Source: Diospyros lotus
Lineage: Eukaryota > Streptophyta > Magnoliopsida > Ericales > Ebenaceae
Assembly (NCBI RefSeq): GCF_014633365.1
Contig: NC_068338.1
Coordinates: 53,207,716 to 53,271,715, forward strand
Reading direction: 5' to 3'
DNA: 64,000 nucleotides
In this document: positions 45,101-57,100 of the stretch, in pieces
How the letters are laid out: each line of letters opens with the position of its first letter
How positions within the stretch are numbered: the first letter of the stretch is position 1
The notes under the pieces: model-generated
The model's input: the letters and a program-made list of their open reading frames with translations, nothing else
Told to the model about the DNA's origin: nothing
The model's database searches: none
Program-made: the position numbers and the translations under genes

Positions 45101-48100
45101 TTTTCACTACAAAAAGAAGATGCAACAATTCAGAGAAAATATTGCTTTAGAAATTCCACAAATAGATGACAAAGTACCCAAGGAATTGTTTAGTTACCTG
45201 CAAAAGCCTTAATAAGTTCATTAACATTGAGATTAGGAAGTAGGTTAAAGACATCCTGCCAGAAGAAATTTTGAAAATTGAGAAATGTGAACAATGAATC
45301 ATAGTGATTGCAACTGCAGCCAAAAACCACCAGCTCTACCAGAGGATCTGTATTTTTTCTTTTGGTTTTTGGGAGAGAGAGAGTGAATGACAAATAACCA
45401 GCAATACAGATCAGGTGGACAAAAGGGAGCATGCATAAAAGCAAAAGATACAAATGTATGTTTCATATAACTAAGTGTATGTTCTATAAATGTATGTTTT
45501 AGGCTCCATACTCTTTAAAATATATATATATATATATATATTGAATAAGATTGTAGAAAAACTTTGGAACTCTGAGTAAATTAAGAGTTTTATAACACTA
45601 CCTATAATGGTTCATGCAGCAAGGCCTCCCACATGGTGGGCAAAAAATGTGGCTGATTCACTCTTCTTGTTTGTATTTATAGACAAAAATGGAAATGCAG
45701 AAGAAAGCAGATAAAGATATATAGTAGTAGCATATAGGTTGAAGAGAATGGGTAACAGAAAGAACTGGTGAAAGGGAAACTACAATAGGTACAGAAATCA
45801 AGAATCAGAAAAGAAAGAGGAGAAACAAAAAACCAGAGAAGTGAGGTGCTTGTAATTGCCATGTGATTCAACCATAAAAGACAGGCACAAAAGGGAACCT
45901 GTAAATGGCACAAGATCTCGTGATTCAGTGGAAGCTTCCCATCAATAACGAGGTCAAGATAACTACGTATCTCTTGAAGTCGGGCATCCAACCCCTTCAA
46001 GGCAGCAAGTTTCCCTGTCACCTGCAGCATAACAAGTTTTCATGTTCCTTCTTTTTCTTATTCTTGAATTTCAAGTGATGACAGCTCTCATTTCACAATT
46101 CTCACTGCACTTACAAATAGAAAAACCAGAAAAGTACAAAAAAGCCAAGCAACAAAACATAGAAGTAAAGGAAAAAACCTCTGTCGCAAGGGTGCTAATT
46201 GTTGTATCCTTCACGTCCCTCAGCAAATGCTCAACCCCTGTTGAGCATGGGGGCGGGCAGAAATGAGGGATGAATCAAATAAATAAGCAAAGATTATATG
46301 GGCTAAAGTTCTCAGTTTAACAGGCACCATGCAAGTTAGGAGCCTCTTTAGAGTTGAGAAAGAAAGCCAGAAAAATGAAAATTCAGAAGATAAACAATAG
46401 AAGACTTGTTAATTTTGCAAATATTATAGTTTTCTATCCCATGTGGCATACCAATTTCCTCAACTTCATGAGCAGCAATTTCTGAAGGCACATGCACAAA
46501 CACCTTCTGGCTTTTCTGAGTAGCTTTCTGTAAGAGTATCCAATTGTCAGATTAGCTTCCAGCAGAGATGGAGGCATTTGGCCAGGAATGACTAGCCTTA
46601 ACCATAAATGCATCTCAGCTGAGACAGCCATGCATTAGAAATGAGCACAAACATCACTAAATGCTAAAAAATTGTGGTTGAATAAGTCTAGACAGCCCTT
46701 TTACCTCTTTAACTTCCTCAACAGCATAATATGCTTTAGTTGGGATTCCCATCTCGGTAGGCTGCACATCAATTATGACTAATACAGGATTGGGAACATA
46801 GCTGCAATACCACCAAATATAAGTTGGGCAAAAGTGCAAGAAATCTCAAAAGCTACAGTAGACAACAGTACAAATGCTAAAACTAAGGTAGATGTACAAT
46901 TAATGAAAGAGAGAAGTTATGTGCCATACATTCTTACAGATGTCACATTCCACATAAGAGCCTGTTCCCCTGGATAATCCAAGGATGGAATCCAGAGAAA
47001 TGAAGCAACAGACGGAATATACATGACCAGCTTGCAAGAGTTATTGTGAGGCAAACACAACAGCATCAAAGAAATAAATATAACTTAGTCTGATGGTACA
47101 ATATGACGTTTAAGTTGTTGGATAGACCTTGCCAACAGAAGTCATTATGGATCAAAGCAGATCATTGGGTATAAACAAAAAGCAGAGCACTAGAGAAAAC
47201 ATATGTGCCTTGAACCAAATATTCAGGATGTCTCCTGTAAACTCTGTAGACATTAATGATTGTACGCCTACTACAATTATATGGCAATTCGGGTTGGTCA
47301 ACCTTTGTCCATCTTCCTCTGTTCAACTTTGCATGACTACTACAACGTGGATTTTGTGTGCCGAAGAATACATGGTTTCACCATTTTATGAGGCATTGTC
47401 TTTCATGTATTTTGATTACTTACAATAAAGAATAGAAAACAACACAATTTTGTAGACATGATGAGGTTTATGAACAAAACCAATGCAAAATATACTTTGC
47501 ATATAAGAAGAAAATTCTCACTCATGGAATAGTGCATGAACATTGAGGTCATTTTCCCGTAGCTTTGGGCCAGTACTGTACCATCCTACAACATGCTCCT
47601 TTGCTGAATGAGTTACATGTCAATTCAACCACAGAAGAAAGAGGTGTCAATTTCTCTAACATGACCATAAAAATAATAAGTTGTCAAATTAATAATGCCA
47701 AGAAACCCTTTCTGTAAATAAAAACAATAATTGCAAATGACAGTGATTAGGAATTAACAGTAACAAGTAAAATAACAACAGTAGCATAAAAAGGAGAAGA
47801 AGGAAAGGAAACTGAAAAAAGAAAAAAATGCAAGGAGATTGATTACTGGAGGGAAAAGAATACACAGCTCATACCGTTTATTCTCCTGTACATCGAAAAC
47901 ATAGATTCGTGGTAATTGTGATCAAGAAACCAGATGCTTGTATCTTTGTCATCTTCTTCAAAAGGCACTGCAAATATTTTACAAAATTACTAGAAAGACA
48001 GTAAAATTGCATGCCATCTGAAAGATAACAGCATTCAGAGCCAGCAATGCAAATTCAGGAAAGAAAAGTGAAAGTATTTGTTATTTTTAACTATTTACTG

Positions 48101-51100
48101 ATAACATACTCGATTAAGTAAAAGAAAAAATGGAAAATGGAAAAAGGGAAAGGAAGGTGATGAGAACTCATCTGTTGGAATATCAAATCAAAAAGTTTGA
48201 ATACAGATGAGACCAAAAGATAAGGTTGGTTGGAGATAAGGGAAGATCCAAAAATTAAACTGATAAAGAGGTAAGTTCCTAAGAAAAAGGAGGCAGTTGA
48301 TTTCAAGTAATAAGTCCAGCTTTAGTAATAAATTTTATCCTTTAAAGATATTCAATTTTTCTATTTTTTAGGAGATGTTGTAGAAGAATTCTTGTATATA
48401 TACGCTATTCGCATGCTCAATAAGATATTGAAGCATCTTTCCATTTCATTAAGTTTTTTCTTCCTCTCTAATCGAGTATTCTTCCAACATTGCTTCAATC
48501 AGCTGTTTTCAATTTTGTTCATGGTATCAGAGCCAGAAATCCTTCAGTCTGATTCCTTCCCTTCTAGTTATCTCATATAAACTTATCGGTCCATGTCCTT
48601 CTACCACCTCTTTGATCCCCGATGCTCCATCTCAGTCTATGCCTTCTATCCCTTCAAACCTTGATTTCCATTCCCTTCAAATTACCCAACACAGATTGAA
48701 TGGGACAAATTTTTAGGAATGGTTCCAATCAGTCTTGTTAGTAATGAAGGGTAAAGGAACAATAGGTTATCTCGATGGATCTCTTCCCATGCCTCCTAAA
48801 ACAGAACCTATCTACTCAACCTGGGATGCTGAGAATTCTATTGTAATGGCTTGGCTCATAAATTCCATGGAGCCAAAAATAGGAAGGACTTACCTATTCT
48901 ACAAAACTGCAAAGGATATTTGGACTGCGGTGCAAGAAATCTATTAAGACCTCGAAAACATCTCACAATACTTTGAGATTCAATCAGCCATCAGGACTAC
49001 TCAACAGGGTAATATGTCAATGACTGAATATTACAATGTTCTAACAGCATTATGGTTAGAAATGGATCTATTATATGGCATAAGCTGGCACTGTTCTGAA
49101 GATAGTGCCAAATATGTCAAGATGCTTGAGAAGGAAAGAGTGTTTGATTTTTTGCATGGACTCAACAAGGACTTGGATGAAGTTTGTGTCCGACTCCTAG
49201 GTTCTAAACCTTTTCCCTCCATTCGTAAGGCTTTTGCTGAAATTAGAAGAGAGGAAAGCTGCAAGAAGGTGATGCTTAACTCATTTCCTCCAAATATAGG
49301 TATTCAAAACTCTGCCTTGGCAGTTCATTAGGAGAGTCCATTCCATCAAAAAATCAGAAGAATAAAGACAAGAATCTATGGTGTGATTACTGTAACAAAC
49401 ATAGTCACACCAGGGAGACTTGTTGGAAATTGCATGAAAACCTACAAATTGGAAATCAAAGAATCAAAGGGACCAATCTAAGGTGGCCTATGTGACTGAA
49501 TCAATTCCGGCAGAGGAGAAACCTATCAATACTCCTACATTTACTGTAGAACAAATGGAGATTTTGAAAAATCTATTATCTCAATCCAAAGTATCTAAAG
49601 AACTTGAACATACAGTCGCTAGTACTGCGGTTGCTCAACAAGGTAATTTTCACTTCTCCTTGTTATCTTAGCGGAATTATGAAAATATGTGGATTATAGA
49701 TTCAGAAGCATTAGATCACATGACCAGCTGTTCCTCTCTATTTTCTACATATGAGAAATGTAATGATAATGCCCAAGTTGCAATAGCAGATGGCAGTTTG
49801 ACTAGTATACCCAGAAAATGAGATTAAACTGCTAGGATTAACACTTTCTTCTATTTTGCATGTTCCAAATATCAACTACAATCTTATATCAATTAGTAAA
49901 TTAACTAGAGATATGCAATGTGCAGTTAAATTTTCTTCTTCTTCATGTGTTTTTCAAGACTTAATTTTGGGGAAGATGATTGGTAATGTTGAAGGAAAAA
50001 ATGGTCTCTATTTTCTATCTAGTCCCACTCCTTACAGATCTTTTAATTCAGTTTCTATGTCTCATTGTGATATTATGTTATGGCACAAGCGATTAGGTCA
50101 TCCTAATTTTGTTTACCTAAAATGCTTGTACCCTAGATTATTTTGGTAATAAAGACATTGTTTCTTTCAATTGTGAACAATGTGTTATTGCCAAACAATC
50201 TTGTAATTCTCATCCTCCTCACACTCATAAATCTTCCATACCCTTCCATCTTATTCATAGTGATATTTGGGGATCAACTCGAGTTCCAACCTTAACTGGT
50301 ACCCATTGATTTATTACTTTTATTAATGATCACTCAAGAGTGTGTTGGGTTTATCTAATGAAAGAGAAATCTAAAACTAGTGCAATTTTTATTCGGTTTC
50401 ATAAACTTGTACAAAATTTGTTTCAATCCTCTATTCATATACTTAGATTGGACAATGGGAGGGTATACTTTGGCCCAAATTTCACAAAATACCTTTTTAA
50501 TCATAGTATTTTTCATCAAAGATCTTACCCTTACACCCCACAACAAAATGGAATAGCTGAAAGAAAAAATTGTCACGAGACCAGAAAAACTATAGGGCGG
50601 TTAAAATTTTGGAGCTAGGACTCGACTATTTACTATATGTAATTCCTATTAGTTATTTCCTTGCAATTGTTACTTTCCAGCTAGGTAGTTTGTTATAGTT
50701 TACTTTCCAGCTAGGCAGGTTGTTAGGGAAGAATCTACCAGGTGTCTAATAGGACAAAATGGTTGTTTTGGGGGAATGATCCTGTGGGGCCACTTCGGTT
50801 AGGCTATATAAGCCTAAACCACTCGCCTGTAAAGGTATCAAAAAGAATCCAATCAAGAAATCTGTTATTCTCTCTATCAATTCTCTCTTCTCTCTCTTCT
50901 CTTTCTCTTCCACCCTTTCTCTTCTTTCTCCCATTTCCCTCGGTTGCTACCTTAGCTCCCACTAAACCAAGAAAGCCATCGATTGTCACAGCATCACCGT
51001 GACATTTGGTATCAGAGCACGATTCCGGCAAGAAGACTGACAAGTGCAACAAATGGCCGAAGGAACACGCATGAAGAACATGGAGTCGCAGCTCTAGCAA

Positions 51101-54100
51101 CTCAGCTCGACAGTAGGAGAATTCCAGGACCGGATGGATCGACTGGAAGTCAGCAATTAGCAAAACCATGATGCAATCCTGTCGGTCGAACGAAAAATGG
51201 AAGGAGGACTTAATCGAATGAGGGAAGATATCAACCAAATGAGGGAAGAGATGGGACATCAACTTCAACAATTCATGTTGATGTTTTCCCATCAAAATCA
51301 GGTGCGCATATCCCTCGATTTTCCTCAGAAGGATAGGAATGATCCCATCTTACAGAATGAGAGGTTGAATCAAGAGAATATAGCCTAGGAGATCATGGTG
51401 GAGCAAGGCGACAACACGGAGACCTTGCTAGGAGGGGGATGAGTGGAGCGGAATGTTCCCCCACCTCCAGCGTTCCCTGTACCCCGAATGGAGATACCCG
51501 TATTTGAAGGGATTAATCCTAGGTGGTGGATTAGAAAATGCGAGAGACTGTTCGAGTGGTACAATGTGCCGCTAGAAAGAAGGGTTGCTCTAGCAGCAAC
51601 TTACTATGACGATGGGGTGGATGCGTGGTTTCAAGGTTGGTCTAGAGGACAAGAGAACTATACTTGGAGGGAGTTCTCTGAAAGGTTGTGCGAGAGGTTC
51701 GGGGAGAAGAGCATGTCGGACACCATTGAGGAATTTAACAAGCTCAAACAAGTGGGGGATGTGGGGACATACTTAAGGAGGTTTGAGGAGTTGAGATCCT
51801 TGATGAGTAGCCATGACCCGCATTTGACTGAGGCATACTTTGTCTCTAGCTTCCTCAGTGGTCTAGGAGAAGACCTGAGACCTATGGTGAAGATGATCAG
51901 ACCAAGGACGGTGGAGCAGGCAGCCGAAAGCGCTAGACTACAAGAGATGGTGGTGGAGGCCCTGTTAAAGAAGCAGAGGATGCAGCACCAAAGAGCGGGA
52001 CACTCCGAAAGCTGGCAACAAGGAGGAAACAGCAAAGGGATCAACAAGGAATTGGTGAGAAGTAACGTAGGAGGCAGGAATTCCGTTAACCCGAATTTTG
52101 GTGGAAGACCAAATGACCTCAAAAGGCAACCGGGAGCCTATTATAGGTGTGGCGATAGGTACTTTCCGGGTCACCAATATAAGCGCCAGCTGCTGTTATT
52201 GGAAGGCCGAGGAGAAGTAACAGATGAGGAAGTAGGAGAGGAGGTGGATGGAACTGATAAAGAAGGGATAGAGGACAACGGAGAGATATCCCTCCATGCG
52301 CTCAAAGAAGTCACTAATAACAAGATAATTAAGGTCGAAGGAAGGGTTAAAGAGGGAAGCCTGTCCATCTTAATTGACAGCAGAAGCACACATAGCTTCC
52401 TTGATGACCACACGGCCCAAAGGCTCAAGTGTCAACTCACGGGCACACTACCCTTGAGTGTGACAGTAGCTAATGGAAATCGAGTGGTGAGTAACTCGGC
52501 TTGTTTGGGATTCATTTGGGAAATGCAAGAGGAGAAATTCGAGGCAGACCTTAGGCTGCTGAAACTTGGGGGGTGCGATGTAGTTTTGGGAGTGGATTGG
52601 ATGAAAGGGGTGAGTCCCATATGCTTTGATTTCAACAAGATGGAAGTGTCGTTTGAAAAGGATGGTAGGAGGATGACCATTACCAGTGGAAAGGAGGCTG
52701 CCACCTGCAAAATGATCACTGGAGAAAGGCTTAAGAGGGTCCTGCAGAGCAAATGGGGGCAGTTTTCACAGCTATTTTCAATCGTAGAAGTGGATGAACG
52801 ACAAGGAGGGGAAGGGCTAGGAGAGTTGCAACTCGCAGTCAGTCATCCATCAGGTAATTCTGGACAGGTAAGCACACTGCCCCTTGTTGATGAATTATTG
52901 ATGGAATTTAAGGACTTACTTGAAGAACCAAATACCCTACCTCCGAACTGCACCCTAGACCATGCGATTAACCTCAAAACCAATACCGAACCTATCAACA
53001 TGAGAACCTATCGTTATGCACCTGCCCAAAAGACTGAGATTGAGAAAATGGTGAGAGATATGTTGCACCAATCCTTCATCAGACACAGCCAAAGCCCATT
53101 CGCCTCACCAGTCCTCTTGGTAAAAAAGAAAGATGGCTCTTGGCGTTTCTGTGTGGACTACCGCCAGCTAAACGCCCAGACCATCAAGGATAAATTCCCC
53201 ATACCCCTTGTAGAAGACCTAATGGATGAATTACACCAAGCTGAATTCTTCTCGAAGCTGGATTTAAGGTTGGGTTACCACCAAATACGAATGAAGCCCG
53301 AGGATATACATAAAACCGCCTTCCGAACCCATCATGGCCACTTCGAATTCTTGGTGATGCCATTTGGGCTCACTAATGCCCCAGCCACATTCCAATCCTT
53401 AATGAATCAAATATTTGAGCCTTACCTACGGAAATTCATCCTTGTTTTCTTTGATGACATCCTTGTTTATAGTCCCACCTTAGACCAACACCTCGCCCAC
53501 TTAAAAACCACCTTCAAAGTCCTGAGATGCCATCAATTATTCATCAAAAGGTCAAAGTGTGCATTCGCCCAACCTCAAGTAGAGTACTTGGGGCACCTGA
53601 TTTCGTAGAAGGGAGTCAGTACCGACCCAAAGAAAGTAGAGGCCATGCTTAATTGGCCCAAACCTAATACCTTAAGAGCTCTCAGAAGATTCCTAGGCTT
53701 GACAGGATATTATCGCAGGTTCGTGAAGGGATATGGAGTCATCAGTAAGCCTCTAACTGAGCTATTGAAGAAGGGAAACTTTCACTGGGGTCCTGAGGCT
53801 GATATAGCCTTCGGTAAGTTGAAGGTCGCAATGAGTAGGGTCCCAACCTTGGGATTGCCAGACTTCAGCAAGCCGTTTGTGCTAGAAACGGACGCCAACG
53901 GGGTGAGTATTGGAGCAGTACTCATGCAGGATGGTCGGCCCTTAGCATTCTTCAGCCAAGCTCTGAGTCCAAGACACCTAAACCTCAGCATCTACGAGAA
54001 GGAGTTTTTAGCTATTGTCATGGCAGTAGAGAAGTGGAGGCATTATCTAGAGATAGGAAGGTTTGTAATTAAGACTAATCATGAATCTCTTAAATTTCTG

Positions 54101-57100
54101 TTGCAGCAGAAGCTACAAACTCAGTTACAAAAGAAAGGAATGGCCAAGCTAATGGGACTCAACTACTCTATAAAATACAAGAAGGGCAAGGAGAATCTCG
54201 CGACAGACGCCCTATCAAGGTGTTACGAGGAAGGGGAAGCAGCTGCCATCACGATGGTGATACCAGAGTGGTGCAGTGAAGTGGTGAGCAGTTATGATGG
54301 GGACAAATACATCAAGGAAATCTTAGAGAAGTTAGCAGTGGGGAGTAGCGCAGTGGAAGGATATGCTCTCAAGGATGGATTATTGAGATACAAGGGCCGG
54401 ATAGTAGTGGGCAATAAGGCTGAGCTTAAGAGGAGCATCCTGCAATCGCTACACGAATCTCCCATGGGTGGACATTCGGGTATTCAAAATACCTATTTGA
54501 GGGTTAGGCAATTATTTCATTGGCCTCAACTTAAGGGTATTGTGAAGGAGTATGTGCTGGGTTGTGACATATGCCGGAAGTGCAAGCATGAAAATGTAGC
54601 TTACCCAGGGTTATTGCAGCCCCTGCCAATTCCAGAACAACCATGGCTGAGTTTATCCATGGATTTCATAGAGGGACTTCCAAGATTAGAAGGGAAGAAT
54701 TGTGTGTTGGTGGTAGTGGATCGATTAACTAAATTCGCGCACTTTGCAGGATTATCTCATCCCTACACGGCTCAAGAGGTGGCTAGAGTATTCATGGACC
54801 CGGTGGTAGCTTTACACAGGGTGCCCAAGACCATCATTTCAGATCGGGATAAGGTGTTTACAAGTCAATTCTAGAGAGAATTGATGAAGAATGTGGGCAC
54901 TGAGCTCAGCCTATCAACGGCATACCACCCACAAACCAACGGCCAGACTGAGAGGGTTAACCAAAGCTTAGAAACCTATCTAAGGTGCATGTGTTTGAGA
55001 CAACCCAAAAGTTGGCATAGGTGGCTGGCCATGGCACAGTGGTGCTACAACTCCTGCCACCATGCCTCTACCAAAATGACTTCGTTTGAAGCTGTCTATG
55101 GGTATAAACCCCCTCCCTTACCAGCCACGGGAGGACAAACCACAGCCACAGCCGTAGAAGAATACCTACAACAGCGAAGAAAGGTGTTGGAGCAATTGAA
55201 ACAAGAACTGGCAGCAGCCCAAAACCGAATGAAGCAAAACGCGGATAAGCGGAGAAGTGATCGGGAATTTAAGGTTGGGGAAAGAGTGTACTTGAGGCTA
55301 AGTTATCCGCACCTGAAGGCCATCACTCAAGGGAAGGTATCTAAACTTAGCCCTAAGTACTTCGGACCATTTCTTATCATAGCCCAAATAGGCAAGGTAG
55401 CCTATAGGTTGCAGCTGTCAGAGGGAACTAGGATCCATCCCGTATTTTACGTCTCCTTGCTAAAAAAGTCTACTGGAAATGAGAGCACCAGCCAAGAGCT
55501 GCCAACTCTGCCGGAGGAGAAGGAAGTCCCGAAGGAACCTGAGGCTATAATGGAGAGGAGAGTAATCCACCATCAAGCCCCCCCCCCCCCCTTCAAATCA
55601 AGGTCAGGTGGCAACCGACGTTACTGTTGCAGCATCCCAGGACGGCTGGCCTCTTGAGCATTTCTTGAGGACAAGAAATATTTATGGGAGGGGTACTGTC
55701 ACAAGACCAGAAAAGCTATAGGGTGGTTAAAATTTTGGAGCTAGGACTCGGCTATTTACTATATGTAATTCCTATTAGTTATTTCCTTGCAATTGTTACT
55801 TTCCAGCTAGGTAGTTTGTTATAGTTTACTTTCCAACTAGGCAGGTTGTTAGGGAAGAATCTGCCAGGTGTCTAATAAGACAAAAGGGTTGTTTTGGGGG
55901 AATGATCTTGTGGGGCCACTTCGGTTAGGCTATATAAGCCTAAACCACTCGCCTGTAAAGGTATAAAAAAGAATCCAATCAAGAAATCTGTTATTCTCTC
56001 TATCAATTCTCTCTTCTCTTTCTCTTCCACCCTTTCTCTTCTTTCTCCCATTTCCCTCGGTTGCTACCTTGGCTCCCACTACACCAAGAAAGCCACCGAT
56101 TGTCACAGCATCACCGTGACAAAAATAAGCACCGCCTTGAAGTTGCTAGATCCAATATATTCTCTAGCAATGTTCCTAACTCCTTTTGGGGCAAGTTGTG
56201 TTAACTGCTGCAAAACTCCTTTGAGTTGTTTGCTGAAAATCTTTCCTAACTTCCATATTCTTAACTCTCTTACCCCAAGGGTCTTTGGCTGCACTACTTT
56301 TGTTCATATTCCAGTGCAATTTTTATTTGGTTTCATAAACTTGTACAAAATCTGTTTCAATCCTCTATTCATATACTTAGATCGGACAATGGGAGGGTAT
56401 ACTTTGGCCCATATTTCACAAAATACCTTTTTGATCATGGTATTTTTCATCAAAGCTCCTACCCTTACACCCCACAGCAAAATGGGACAGCTGAAAGAAA
56501 AAATAGGCACCTCCTTGAAGTTGCTAGGTCCATTATGTTCTCTAGCAATGTTCCTAACTCCTTTTGGGGGAAGTAGTGTTAACTGCTGCAAAACTCCTTT
56601 GAGTTGTTTGCTGAAAATCTTTCCTAACTTCCATATTCTTAGCTCTCTTACCCCAAGGGTCTTTGGCTGCACTACTTTTGTTCATATTCCATCTATACAT
56701 CGGAGTAACCTAGATAACAAAAGTCTAAAATGTATTTTTGTTGGCTATTCTCCGACGCAGCAAGGGTACAAGTGTTATTCTCCTACAACCAAACGATTTT
56801 ATGCATCTTGTGATGTTTTCTTCCTTGAACACCAACCCTACTACCCTACTTCTCTTCAGGGGGAGATATCTCTATCTCTTCCTATTGTTCTGCCTCCCAT
56901 TGTTTCTACAAATTCTTCTCCATTGAATGAGCCGAATATCCCTGCTAAATCTGCCACTGAACATATTCCAGAATTATATGCAAAGGGAGCAGAAAAATCC
57001 ATTGATCTGCCTCAACCCTCTGATCAGCCCCTTAAAGTCTATTCAAGGAGACCTAAAATTTCTTCTCAAATCCAATCATCTAACTGAATGCAGGTTCTAA

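Larger units (their letters stand above)
50571..56121 (+). mobile_element. LTR-4: near full-length Ty3/gypsy element nested in the copia integrase
   Basis: LTRs 50571-51004 (434 bp) and 55697-56121 (425 bp), TGTCACGAGACC...CACCGTGACA, with a perfect AAAAT duplication at 50566-50570 and 56122-56126. Primer site TTTGGTATCAGAGC at 51005; purine tract TATGGGAGGGG before the 3' LTR. Contains the best-preserved gag-pol of the window. Same family type as LTR-3 by protein similarity ([12 protein letters not shown]). Confidence 0.95.

Noticed and set aside
46042..46266. Plus-strand frame over RPN8 exon 6
   Set aside because: Antisense shadow of an RPN8 exon and intron.
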